A stretch of 64,000 nt of DNA from Zingiber officinale (Eukaryota > Streptophyta > Magnoliopsida > Zingiberales > Zingiberaceae). Shown here piece after piece: positions 43,653-55,011 of the stretch. The DNA lies in assembly GCF_018446385.1 (NCBI RefSeq), contig NC_055990.1, positions 132,878,996 to 132,942,995 on the forward strand. The letters run 5' to 3'. The position numbers and the translations under genes were made by a program. The notes beneath the pieces are model-generated. The model was not told where the DNA came from and did no database searches. It saw only the letters and a list, made by a program, of their open reading frames with translations. Every line of letters starts with the position of its first letter. Positions within the stretch are counted from its first letter, which is position 1.

Positions 43653-45484
43653 TGTTAGTTAGAGCCCTAGAGCCAATCATTTGATGATTGTATTATGGAC
43701 TTGTTGTATCATATTCTTATATAAATAAAGGCATTTGGTTTTTGGTTATTATGCTTACTTGTATTGGTGCCAAATAAACTAAGTATAATAACGTCCTTGA
43801 GTAGAAGGTTTTTACCTATATCAATCGATTGGTTGAATCGATAGTGAGATGATATAGGGAACACTACTCTTAATCATTCCTAGTCGAGTATTAACATTCA
43901 GGGACAATGTTAATGCAATAAGACTAGCATGTAGGTCAACTCGATGACTTGATCTCACAAGTCATGGATATAGAGATATCAAGTTGACACATGGGTATGC
44001 ATTGGAGAATGTATACTGAATGACCCGCCATGAGAAAGTATCATGGATCGTTATATGAGTGTCATATACTTTCTCATGTGGCTATTAGTATGACTACTAA
44101 TCCTTAGACCTGAAGTCACCATGGTTCCCTACATAAGGAGTTATGTACTTTGGTTTCGTCAAATGTCACCCGTAACTGGGTGGACTATAAAGGCAATTAC
44201 TGGGTATGTAACAAATTATGTGGAGGGATGTGAGTGATGTAGATGAGATCTATCCCTCCTATATGACGGGAGAGACATCGATATTCTTGATAGAGTGAGA
44301 CCACGAAGTGCATGACCATGCCCAAATGAGTCAATATGAGATATTGAGCTCATTTGATTTAGTGAGTCTACTTGGAGTTCAAGATTTATATTGATTAGAG
44401 GATGACATGGTCTATGCCTCGCATTGATCAATCTAGATGTCTAGGATAGAAGGACAATGTCATATTTTGTGAGGAGTCACAATTAATAGTCACAAGGTGA
44501 TGTTGGACCTCAACATTCTTATAACTTGGGTAGTAATGATGTGTTGCTAGATACCGCTCATTACTTATACTTCTAAATAGGGTTAGGAGCATTGCCAACG
44601 TTATAAGAACCTATAGGGTCACACACAAAGGACAATTAGATGGAGATTAGGTTCATATGATGAACCAAGAGGATTAGATTCATGTGATGAATCAAATTGG
44701 ATTAAGAGTAATCCTAATTGGGCTAATTGAGTTGGACTCAAGTTGATTCATGTGTTCAATGAGTCTAATTTAGATTATGACTCATTGAATCAATTTAATT
44801 AAATGAATTAGATTCATTATATTAAATTGGCTTGAATCAAATGGTTGGATTAGATCAACCATGGGAGTTATAATGTCAAGTTTGACTTGACTTGAGCGGA
44901 AGAGGAAAAGTCAAGTTTGACTTGACTTTATGCCGCATCATTTGTGAGTTGGCATTAAGTGGCCAATGATGATGTGCCACATCATCATGTTTAGCACATG
45001 TGTGTGCCACCTCATGGAGGTTACAAATCTCCTCTTTAATGGATACATTAAATGAGAATGGAGGTTTCAATTCCTTGAGTGGCCGGCCACTTATTGTGAT
45101 GAATGAAATTTGATTTTCATTCAAGGCTCATTCAACTCATCTTCTTCCTTGCTCTCTCTTCTTGCTCTCCCTCTCCTCTCTTGGCCGAACACTCCATAGG
45201 TGCCAGCACACCTTTTTGTTTGGCCTCTCCACCTAGTTTGTTCGTGTGGATACTTCTAGAGGATCGTACGCTTGACGATGTTGAGATCCGGCGAACTGTT
45301 GGACGAGCGGGATTGCGAAGGGCATCGCATCAAGGGTAACTTCTTTTTCCTAGAGTAGATCTAGATGTAAGAAAATCATACTCGTATTTTTGTTTTATTT
45401 TACTTCGCACGGATCCGGTGGCTTGGGGTTTCGGGGTTTCCGCGACGCGAAAAAGCGGTTTTCGCGGCCCGAAAAACCCCAACA
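43653..45484 (+). repeat. E3 5' LTR
   Basis: TGTTAGTTAGAGCCC to AACCCCAACA (1832 bp). A TATA-like TATATAAATA lies at 43718-43727, near the start. The 3' portion is GC-richer (CGCGACGCGAAAAAGCG, 45440-45475). It lacks the palindrome arrays of the SIRE-like families. Confidence 0.92.
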
Positions 45485-45485
45485 G

Positions 45486-45500
45486 TGGTATCAGAGCCAC
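45486..45500 (+). promoter_or_regulatory. E3 primer binding site
   Basis: TGGTATCAGAGCCAC, one base after the 5' LTR; complementary to initiator tRNA-Met. Confidence 0.92.
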
Positions 45501-46947
45501 GTGCGAAGTCTTGTACGAGTTTATTTTGTATTTTTATGAAAAATAGTAGTTCTGTAATATTCTGTAAATTTCCTATTTTTATAGTTTTTATGGGTATTTT
45601 TCTCGTAGAAGCGAAGCACAAGTGTTTCGACACTTGTAGGCTTCGACTACCGAGAAGATTTTTCCGAAACGGCAAGGTTTCACCCCAAATCTTTTTGGGA
45701 CAGCGGGCTAAGGCGTTGTAGGATCACTTAGGAACACTCGCAATGGTTAGATCACGGGTAGGGGCACTGCCCCTGGCCCCGCAAGGGGATTCGTTCCGCG
45801 ATTGCACCCTAAAACCCGCTAAACGGAACCGCCGGGAATTTTACTCATAAAAAATTATAAAAATTGTAGTAAAAATTACAGAAAATTATAGAAAATACAT
45901 AATTTAGAATTATGTATTATTTTGTGATAGTCATGGCCCCAAAAGACCCAATTTGATTGGAAATGTGTTATAATTCATAATACGGCCTGCGTGCCGTCAT
46001 GTGATGTGCGTGTTGTATATTTGATTCGCGACCTGCGCGTCGTGCCTTTCTCTAGTTTTATATTCTTGTTGTAAATTAGTTTAGACTCGAATGTAACTCG
46101 AGTTTCAAAAATTGTAATGTACAAAATTGGAGCGGTGGAAGGTCCAATTGAGACGGAGTTACGAGGAGGGCGCGAGCAACACAAGGTGGTCAAAGGGAGG
46201 AGCTTGAGAAGCTGTTGACCTTAGGTTGACCATCTGATCTTCTCATTGGCTTGAGAAGATCGTAGTAGGGCCATGACTAATCACAAATAATTTAATTAAT
46301 TGCTTGAATGTATGTGATGCATAATTAGTAATTAATTAGTACCTAACGATTAGATTAGATCTAAATAGTGTACAAGATGCACCCTCTCGATTAGATTAGA
46401 TCTTAATCGTGTCAACTCAAATGCCTACCGTGCCGTGATACCTATCACTACCTCGATCACATGTGTTGTTGAATCTGCCAAAGCAGAGCAACACATATTA
46501 TCTTGGTAGGGTACGGAGGGACAATCTTGGTCTTGCTTATCAACGCATGAGCGAGTACAAACTCAATTAGATTGAGTATTCCTAGTTAACTCGGTTGGAT
46601 CGAGTACAACTATAGGCATTCTTCCAACGGTTGGAAAGATAGGACATAAATCACATTTATATTAATTCTTGTGCGTATTAGCCAAAGCTAACTCAAGTTT
46701 TAAAATAACTGTGGATAATGATCCTATAAACAAGAGTTACATAGAGAAATAATTGGTAAATCGTTACCTACCGATCATACTAAATCTTGGGCGTATTAGC
46801 CAAAGCTAACTCAAGGGTTAGTATGATGTGGATCTTGTCCCACATGAATTATAAAATTCAGTGGGAGCATCATTTAGTTAAAAGCCTAATTAAATGATTT
46901 AAAAGAATATGATATTTATTTTCTGCATTTTTCTGTTGTAGATAACC
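45501..46947 (+). other. E3 untranslated leader
   Basis: 1.4 kb without supported frames. A near-duplicated phrase TTGGGCGTATTAGCCAAAGCTAACTCAAG occurs around 46670-46700 and 46787-46815. Confidence 0.6.
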
Positions 46948-47823
46948 ATGACGTCGAATACGAACTCTTTCTCCCTGCGTTTTGTTCTTGAGAAGGACAA
47001 GCTCAACGGAGCAAATTTCCTGGACTGGTACAGGAACTTGAGAATAGTTCTCACCCAAGAACGTAAACTGTACGTTCTGGAGCAGCCCATTCCGGAGGCT
47101 CCTCCTGCCACTGCCACGCGAGCTGACCGAGATGCTTACAAGAAGCATCAAGATGACGCATTAGATGTGTCCTATCTGATGCTCGCGACCATAAACTCTG
47201 AGCTTCAGAAGCAACATGAGTTGATGGGAGCTTACGATATGGTTGAACATCTTCGTTAACTATATCAGGGACAAGCTAGGCACGAGAGATTCGAGATCTC
47301 AAAGTCACTGTTTCAGTGCAAGATGTCAGATGGGGCTCCCGTAGGTCCATATGTACTCAAAATGATTGGGTACATATAAAACCTATAGAGGTTGGGATTC
47401 CCACTTGGCCAAGAGCTGGCCACTGACCTGATCTTGCAATCCTTGCCGGATAGCTATAGTCAATTCGTTCTAAACTACAACATGAACGAAATCGACAAGC
47501 CACTGCCCGAGCTGCTTAGTATGTTAAGAACTGCTGAGCTGCACCTTAAGAAGGTTAAGCCCCACTTTGTTCTGATGGTTCAGAAACACAAGGGCAAGGG
47601 CAAGCCCAAAGGAAAAGGAAAGTCCCAAGCCAAGGGCAAAGGCAAGGCATTGAAGCCTAAAGGAGGGGTCGCCAAGGATGCTACCTGCTTCCACTGCGGT
47701 TAGACCGGGCACTGGAAGAGGAACTGCAAGGTGTACCTGGAAGATCTTAAGAAGAAGCGAAGTGAGACTTCCACTTCAGGTATATATGTTATAGAAGTCA
47801 ATCTATCTATTTCTTCATCATGA
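46948..47823 (+). pseudogene. E3 gag, interrupted by stops
   Basis: Starts MTSNTNSFSLRFVLEKDKLN and keeps the NFLDWYRNLRIVL block of copia Gag. A TAA at 47257-47259 ends the first frame. The sequence continues recognisably through LILQSLPDSYSQFVLNYNMN, a Lys/Gly-rich basic stretch and the zinc knuckle CFHCG..GHWKRNC, which is broken by a TAG at 47701-47703 inside it. A TGA at 47821-47823 stands just before the protease DTG. Stops sit where the family has Gln or Trp. It would form the particle coat; this copy cannot make the full protein. Confidence 0.88.
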
Positions 47824-48360
47824 GTATTAGATACCGGATGTGCTTCTCACATTTGTACTAATGTGCAGACGCTGAGAAATAGTAGGGCATTGGCAAAGGG
47901 CGAGGTGGACCTACGCGTAGACAATGGAGCACGGGTTGCTGCTGTTGCTGTAGGGACTTATTTTCTATCTCTGCCCTCTGGGCTTGTATTAGAGTTGGAT
48001 GATTGTTGTTATGTGTCTGCTTTAACTAAGAACATAATTTCAGTTTCTTGTTTGGACAAGAAAGGTTTCTCTTTTATAATAAAGGACAAATGTTGTTCTG
48101 TTTATTTAAAAGATATGTTCTATTGTAGTGTACCTTTGATGAACGGACTCTACATTCTAGACCTTGAAAGCCCTATCTATAACATAAATACCAAGAGGTT
48201 CAAGTCAAATGACATGAACCAAACCTATCTCTGGCACTGTCGCTTAAGTCATATAAATGACTATCCCAGCTCCATAAGGATGGTTTGTTGGACTCATTTG
48301 ATTTTGAATCTTATGAGACGTGTGAGTCATGCCTACTAGGCAAGATGACCAAGACTCCCT
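47824..48360 (+). pseudogene. E3 protease and pre-integrase segment
   Basis: Protease motif VLDTGCASHI right after the stop at 47823, then VDNGARVAAVAVG, ISVSCLDKKGF and YLWHCRLSHIN, the zinc-binding pre-integrase block. A frameshift lies between about 48255 and 48285; the reading then continues in the frame of 48285 with DFESYETCESCLLGKMTK. Confidence 0.85.
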
Positions 48361-49160
48361 TTAGTGGGCACAGCAAAAGAGCGACTGATTTGTTAGGACT
48401 TATACATAGTGATGTATGTGGCCCTTTCAATGTCGCTGCTAGAGGCGGTTATAGGTACTTCATTACATTTACTGATGACTTTAGTAGATATGGTTATGTG
48501 TACTTGATGACACATAAGTCAGAATCCTTTGAAAAGTTCAAAGAATTCAAGAATGAAGTACAGAACCAGCTTGGCAAGAGTATTAAGATACTTCGATCAG
48601 ATCGAGGTGGTGAATACCTTAGCCATGAGTTTCATGACTATCTAGCTGAGTGTGGGATCTTATCCCAACTCACTCCTCCTGGAACACCACAGTGGAATGA
48701 TATATCCGAAAGGAGGAATCATACCCTATTAGATATGGTACGGTCTATGATAAGTCACACAGATTTTCCTACATTTCTTTGGGGCTATGCTCTAGACACG
48801 ATAACTTTTATACTCAAACGAGTTCCATCCAATGTCGTGATAAAGACACCATATATGATATGGACTGGGAGAGATGCCTAGGTGTATTTTATGAGGATTT
48901 GGGGTTTTGAGGCTTACGTTCGACGTCAAGTCTCAGACAAGTTAGGACCCAAATCCGACAAGTGCTACTTTATTGGATATCCCAAGGAAACTAAGGGATA
49001 TTACTTCTACATTCCCAGTCAGCACAAGGTAGTTGTGGCAAAGACTGAGGTCTTTCTAGAAAGGGACTTTGTTTCTAGAAAGACTAGTGGGAGTACGTTC
49101 GATCTTGAAGAAGTTCAAGATGCCGACCATAGCACTAAAGCCTCGATGGAAGTTGAACTG
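48361..49160 (+). pseudogene. E3 integrase
   Basis: The core runs from IHSDVCGPFN (first Asp) through ITFTDDFSRYGYVYLM to LRSDRGGEYLSHEF (second Asp, DNA about 48597-48625) and PGTPQWN..SERRN with the catalytic Glu region. A TAG at 48879-48881 (family Trp) cuts it. The segment after, from 48882, holds GFEAYVRRQVSDKLGPKSDK and YFIGYPKETKGYYFY, the post-core region. Confidence 0.88.
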
Positions 49161-49319
49161 GAACCACAAAGTGTTGTGGATGATGTTGTTCCACAAAGAG
49201 TTGAGGAACAACAACCAGTTCAAGTAGACATACCTCTTCGCAGGTCTGATAGGGTACGTCGTCAGCCTGAGAGATACTCATTTCTCTTGTCTGACCACGA
49301 TGACGTTGTGCTCATAGAG

Positions 49320-50340
49320 GATGAGCCTACCACCTATCAGGAAGCTGTGATGAGACCAGATTTCAAGAAATGGCTAGAGGCCATGAGATCCGAAATGGAA
49401 TCCATGTACACCAACCAAGTATGGACTTTGGTTGATCCACCTGAAGGGGTAAAACCCAATGGGTGTAAGTGGGTCTTTAAGAGAAAGACTGACATGGATG
49501 GACTTATTTATAAGGGTCGCTTGGTAGCTAAAGGTTTCAAGCAGATTCATGGTATTGACTATGATGAAACCTTTTCTCCAGTAGCGATGTTTAAGTCCAT
49601 TCGGATCATGCTTGCTATTGCAGCATACCATGACTATGAGATATGGTAGATGGATGTCAAAACCGCGTTTCTGAATGGAAACCTGCTCGAGGATGTGTAC
49701 ATGACACAACCTAAGGGTTTTGTAGATCCACAGCATACTAACAGAGTATGCAAGCTGCATAGGTCCATTTATGGACTAAAGCAAGCTTCTCAGAGTTGGA
49801 ATCTTTGATTCTATGATGCAATCAAACAGTTTGGTTTCATCAAGAATGAAGATGAACCTTGTGTCTACAAGAAGGTTGTAGGGGATATAGTTGTCTTTCT
49901 CATATTGTATGTGGATGACATACTACTCATTGGGAAAGACATCCCTTTGCTGCAGTATGTCAAGACTTGGCTAGGGACATGTTTCTCAATGAAGGACTTA
50001 GGTGAAGCATCCCGCATTCTAGGGATACAGATCTATAGAGATAGATCTAGGAGATTGCTTGGCATAAGTCAGAGTACATATATTGACAAGGTACTCCTTC
50101 AGTTTTCCATGCAGAACTCCAAGAAGGGATTTCTGCCGATGTCACATGGCGTGAGTCTTTCGAAGACTCAAGGTCCCTCTTCTAGAGAGGAGAGAGACCG
50201 CATGGATCAGATCCCTTATGCTTCAGCCATAGGATCTATCATGTACGTCATGCTATGTACTCGTCCTGATATCTCGTATGCTTTGAACATGACGAGCAGA
50301 TACCAGTCAGATCCAGATGAAAGTCACTGGATAGCGGTCA
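49320..50340 (+). pseudogene. E3 reverse transcriptase
   Basis: RVT_2 domain: YQEAVMRPDFKKWLEAM, NGCKWVFKRK, GRLVAKGFKQIHGIDYDETF, FSPVAM, then a TAG at 49647-49649 (family Gln), [23 protein letters not shown], a TGA at 49806-49808, and the catalytic YVDDILLIG at about 49903-49930, followed by MCTRPDISYAL-like sequence. Catalytic Asp residues are retained. Confidence 0.9.
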
Positions 50341-50900
50341 AGAATATTCTTAAGTACTTAAGAAGGACTAAAGAATATTTCTTGATATATGGAGACGATG
50401 ATGAGCTAGCTGTAAAGGGTTACAGTGATGCTAGCTTCCAGACCGACCAGGATGATTATCAATCATAGTCAGGGTTCATGTTTTGCATTAATGGTGGTGC
50501 TGTGAGCTGGAAGAGTTCGAAGCAGAACACAGTAGCTGATTCTACGACAGAGGCCAAGTACATTGCTGCATCAGAGGCAGCAAAGGAGGCAGTTTGGATC
50601 CACAAGTTCATCACTGAACTTGGGGTGGTTCCTAGTATCGCTGACCCTATTGAGCTCTATTGTGACAACAATGGAGCTATAGCACAGGCGAAGGAACCTC
50701 GCTGACACCAGCGGACCAAACACATACTACGGCGCTTCCATCTCATTCGAGAGATTATCGAGAGAGGAGATGTGAAGATTTGCAGGGTACCTACAGAGAC
50801 TAACATCGCAGATCCCTTGATCAAGGCTTTGGCACAGAGGAAGCATGATGGCCACACTAGGTCATTGTGGCTTAGAGCCTACACTGATTGACACTAGTGC
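50341..50900 (+). pseudogene. E3 RNase H
   Basis: Continues with LKYLRRTKEYFLIYG, GYSDASFQTD (first Asp), a TAG at 50466-50468, SWKSSKQNTVADSTTEAKYI, ELYCDNNGAIAQAKEPR, a TGA at 50703-50705, and RRFHLIREII..VPTETNIADPLIKAL. Ends at the TGA near 50889, just before the purine tract. Confidence 0.88.
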
Positions 50901-50911
50901 TAGTGGGAGAT
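50901..50911 (+). promoter_or_regulatory. E3 polypurine tract
   Basis: TAGTGGGAGAT directly before the 3' LTR edge TGTTAG. Confidence 0.85.
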
Positions 50912-52741
50912 TGTTAGTTAGAACCCTAGAGCCAATTATTTGATGATTGTATTATGGACTTATTGTATCATATTCTTATATAAATAAAGGCATTTGGTTT
51001 TTGGTTATTATGCTTACTTGTATTGGTGCCAAATAAACTAAGTATAATAGCATCCTTGAGTAGAAGGTTCTTACCTATATCAATCGATTGGTTGAATTGA
51101 TAGTGAGATGATATAGGGAACACTGCTCTTAATCATTCCTAGTCGAGTATTAACATTCAGGGACAATGTTAATGCAATAAGACTAGCATGTAGGTCAACT
51201 CGATGACTTGATCTCACAAGTCATGGATATAGAGATATCAAGTTGACACATGGGTATGCATTGAAGAATGTATACTGAATGACCCGCCATGAGAAAGTAT
51301 CATGGATTGTTATATGAGTGTCATATACTTTCTCATATGGCTATTAATATGACTACTAGTCCTTAGACCTGAAGTCACCATGGTTCCCTACATAAGGAGT
51401 TATGTACTTTGGTTTCGTCAAACGTCACCCGTAACTGGGTGGACTATAAAGGTGATTACTGGGTATGTAACAAATTATGCGGAGGGATGTGAGCGATGTA
51501 GATGAGATCTATCCCTCCTATATGACAGGAGAGACATCGATATTCTTGATAGAGTGAGACCACGAAGTGCATGACCATGCCCAAATGAGTCAATATGAGA
51601 TATTGAGCTCATTTGATTTAGTGAGTCTACTTGGAGTTCAAGATTTAGATTGATTAGAGGATGACACAGTCTATGCCTCACATTGATCAATCTAGATGTC
51701 TAGAATAGAAGGACAATGTCATATTTTGTGAGGAGTCACAATTAATAGTCACAAGGTGATGTTGGATCTCAACATTCTTATAACTTAGGTAGTAATGATG
51801 TGTTGCTAGATACCGCTCATTACTTATATTTCTAAATGGTTTAGGAGCATTGCCAACGTTATAAGAACCTATAGGGTCACACACAAAGGACAATTAGATG
51901 GAGATTAGGTTCATATGATGAACCAAGAGAATTAGATCCATGTGATGAATCAAATTGGATTAAGAGTAATCCTAATTGGGCTAATTGAGTTGGACTCAAG
52001 TTGATTTATGTGTTCAATGAGTCTAATTTAGATTATGACTCATTAAATCAATTGGATTAAATGAATTAGATTCATTATATTAAATTAGCTTGAATCAAAT
52101 GGTTGGATTAGATCAACCATGGGAGTTATAATTTCAAGTTTGACTTGACTTGAGAGGAAGAGGAAAAGTCAAGTTTGACTTGACTTTATGCCGCATCATT
52201 TGTGAGTTGGCATTAAGTGACCAATGATGATGTGCCACATCATCATGTTTAGCACATGTGTGTGCCACCTCATGGAGGTTACAAATCTCCTCTTTAATGG
52301 CTACATTAAATGAGAATGGAGGTTTCAATTCCTTGAGTGGCCGGCTACTTATTGTGATGAATGAAATTTGATTTTCATTTAAGGCTCATTCAACTCATCT
52401 TCTTCCTTGCTCTCTCTTCTTGCTCTCCCTCTCCTCTCTTGGCCGAACACTCCATAGGTGCTAGCACACCTTTTTGTTTGGCCTCTCCACCTAGTTTGTT
52501 CGTGTGGATACTTCTAGAGGATCGTACGCTTGACGATGTTGAGATCCGGCGAACCGTTGGACGAGCGGGATTGCGAAGGGCATCACATCAAGGGTAACTT
52601 CTTTTTCCTAGTGTAGATCTGGATGTAAGAAACTCGTACTCGTATTTTTGTTTTATTTTACTTCGCACGGATCCGGTGGCTTGGGGTTTCGGGGTTTCAG
52701 TGATGCGAAAAAGCGATTTTCGCGTCTCGAAAAACCCAACA
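50912..52741 (+). repeat. E3 3' LTR
   Basis: TGTTAGTTAGAACCC to AAAACCCAACA (1830 bp). Colinear with the 5' LTR with only 1-3-bp length differences and scattered substitutions. Confidence 0.92.
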
Positions 52742-52746
52742 CATGG

Positions 52747-53122
52747 AACATGGGCTAAGTCCAGAATGACCGATGGATTCCGCCCATAGATAATCTCAAA
52801 AGGACTTAATCCTGTGGTTCTATTTCTTAATCTGTTGTAGGCAAACTTTACTTGAGATAATGTCTAGTCCCGCTGCTTTGGTTTAGTTCCTGCGAGGCAT
52901 CTCAAAAGATTGCTTATACTCTGATTCACCATCTCAATTTGTCTATCTGTTTGAGGTTGGTAAACACTGCTAAAGTTTAACTGTGTCCCTAATTTTTCTT
53001 ATAAGATTTTCCAGAAATAACTGATGAATTTAGTATTTTGATCTAGAGTCATGGGCCTAGGAACGCCATGTAAATACATTATCTCCTTGAAGTAAAGATG
53101 GACAATCCGAGCAGCATCCATA
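52747..53122 (-). pseudogene. Ty3/gypsy integrase core fragment
   Basis: On the minus strand: MDAARIVHLYFKEIMYLHGV then PRPMTLDQNTKFISYFWK (the D-x-F region of the core), a stop, then YQPQTDRQIEMVNQ with the catalytic Glu region, and LSPFEIIYGRNP before the E3 junction. It is the upstream part of the fragment at 43318-43647. On its right it ends abruptly at TGTTGGACTCGGG (53123). Confidence 0.8.
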
Positions 53123-53542
53123 TGTTGGACTCGGGTGAGGCCGGTGAGAGGGGAGGTGAATTTCCTGAAATAGGAGTTAGCGAAATTCTTTTGCTTAGAA
53201 TTTAGCAAGGATATATGTAATATATCCAATATATATATTTTAAATATATATATTTGATATCTCAAGAGAAAGACTAAAACGATTAAAATTCAATCTAATG
53301 GAATTCATAGCTGAAAACATGGATGAAATAATTAATAATAAATGTAAAAAAGTATATGTGAATTTAGGGATTTATTAATTTTTTTTTTGTATTTTTATTG
53401 AGTCATTTTAGATAATTCATGGGGATAAATGGGTTAGGCCTTTCTAAAGCTTGTTTTGAATACCCAATTAAAGTGGGAGTTGATTGATTTCATTAATCTA
53501 GGTTTATGATTAATTAAGCCTAAGTATAAATAAGGAAACTTA
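53123..53542. other. Unassigned AT-rich sequence starting with an LTR-like edge
   Basis: Begins TGTTGGACTCGGGTGAGG immediately after the gypsy integrase codons, followed by a GGGAGGTGAATTTCC that recalls the GGGGGGTGAATAGC near the starts of other LTRs here. No matching end or duplication was found. Contains TATATAT runs at 53224-53260. Confidence 0.35.
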
Positions 53543-53759
53543 GGGGGCGTTTGGTACGCACGTTTTCCATTTTCATTTTCTGGAAAACGCGCGTTTTCTG
53601 GAAAATGGTGTTTGGTTTGCGTTTTCTGCGCGCGTTTTCTAAAAAATTGACTATCGTTTTCTAGAAAAACAGAGAATGACAAAAAGTCATTTTCTGTTTT
53701 CTAGAAAACGCGCGTTTTCCAGAAAATGAAAATGAAAACGGTGCAAACCAAACGCACCC
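53543..53759. mobile_element. Tourist-like (PIF/Harbinger) MITE
   Basis: 217 bp with ends GGGGGCGTTTGGTACGCACG and, inverted, GGTGCAAACCAAACGCACCC, flanked by TTA on both sides (53540-53542, 53760-53762). Almost the whole element folds on itself: the CGCGCGTTTTCTGGAAAA-like words recur in both orientations. No coding capacity. The TTA duplication and the GGG..GTTTGGT end fit Tourist-like MITEs. Confidence 0.85.
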
Positions 53760-53762
53760 TTA

Positions 53763-55011
53763 GATTTTCCGCTCATTCTCACCCAATCCCTTTCCCCTCT
53801 CCCGTTCGGTGCAATCTCGCCCGATCCATCATCGTCACCGGCTGCTGCCCAAGCTCCATCGCCGGTGTAGCGCATCCTCCTCTCACTGCCACCTCCCATC
53901 GTCGATGTCAACCCCCTCTCATCGCCCCTTTCTCCGTCGATCCACCGCCATCTCCTTGTCACCTCCCTCTTCACGCACACGCGATGTCCCTTGTGGACGT
54001 CGTTGCATCGGCGGCCCACAAGCCTCGATTCCATTCTGCCCCTTTTCTTTTCTCATTCCGATCTCCTCGTTGATGTCGGCTGCCCCTACCACCGACAGTC
54101 AGGAGCACCATTCGGAAGTCCATCTGCCATCCTGAGGGTTCGCTGCTCATCTCCTGTTCACTGATCTTGAGAAAACCACTACCCACTATTGTCGCTGACC
54201 TAACCTCACAGCGAATAGTTGCCGCTGACACGGATTTTTGTCGAGCTCATTGTGACTCACCCTTGCCGGCCATTGCTTCGTCAGTTGAGCTGCCGCCATT
54301 GGGTCTCTGACGTTATCCATTATGAGAGCCGCTAAACTCCCTGTAGAGCCACTACCACTCCTCTCCGCAGCCACTGCGGTGATTTCACTACGCCGATGAA
54401 GGAGAAGGTATGGGTTGTGAAGGTGTTATGGGATAAATTAGGTGGTTTCAATTAAGGTTTGCTAATTAGTTAAGGGATTGGGTTTAGTTATTTGATTCAT
54501 GGTAGATTGGCTATAATACATGTTCCATGTTGCAGAGTTTAGATTCAATTTGAAGTATACCCTTGGACTTGAAGAATGTTTAACATGACTTACATTTGAG
54601 GTGGGTAGATCTTGCATATCTTTTTGATAGCTTTGATTATAGTGCATGATTGTTTACTGCCATGTCTGATGAGATTACAGTTACTCGTCTACTTTAAATC
54701 TATCCTATAGTGCTCCTGAGTTGATACCTTATTGATTGTCCTTATATGTTGATCTATTGTTGATAGATATGCAGTTATGTTTATTATTCATGATTGGGTT
54801 TATATATATATACATGATATTACTAGACCCTAGTGTAGGATGATCATACCGTTGTATAGGATATTGAGCATCTTGCTAAAACTGTGTTTGTTATTTCATA
54901 CTATGGTATAGGATATTAAGTATCTTAATAGACCCTTGTTGTTATTTAGACATATAGCTTATGTTCATGAATTTATATTATAGTATGGTTATAGACTTAT
55001 CTTAAAATTTG
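53763..55011. other. GC-rich then AT-rich region without a recognised gene
   Basis: 53763-54400 is C-rich with several overlapping frames on both strands, none with a recognisable motif. It looks like a leader or first-exon region (an AAG|GTATGG donor-like site near 54409). 54410-55011 has no supported frame. Confidence 0.35.

Larger units (their letters stand above)
43653..52741 (+). mobile_element. E3: full-length Ty1/copia LTR retrotransposon
   Basis: Plus-strand element of 9.1 kb. 5' LTR 43653-45484 and 3' LTR 50912-52741 both begin TGTTAGTTAGA and end in CCCAACA, and differ by scattered, mainly transition-type changes. Perfect duplication CATGG (43648-43652, 52742-52746). Internal order: primer binding site, leader, gag, protease, integrase, reverse transcriptase, RNase H, purine tract. 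All domains are recognisable, but at least seven in-frame stops and one frameshift disable it. It split a gypsy integrase remnant. Confidence 0.95.

Noticed and set aside
43718..43727. TATATAAATA as the definite E3 promoter
   Set aside because: It lies only about 65 bp into a 1.83-kb LTR, leaving almost no U3. It is noted in the LTR entry but not called as the promoter.
53726..54231. Several overlapping 80-115-codon frames after the MITE
   Set aside because: One starts inside the MITE, they compete on both strands in C-rich DNA, and none shows a motif.
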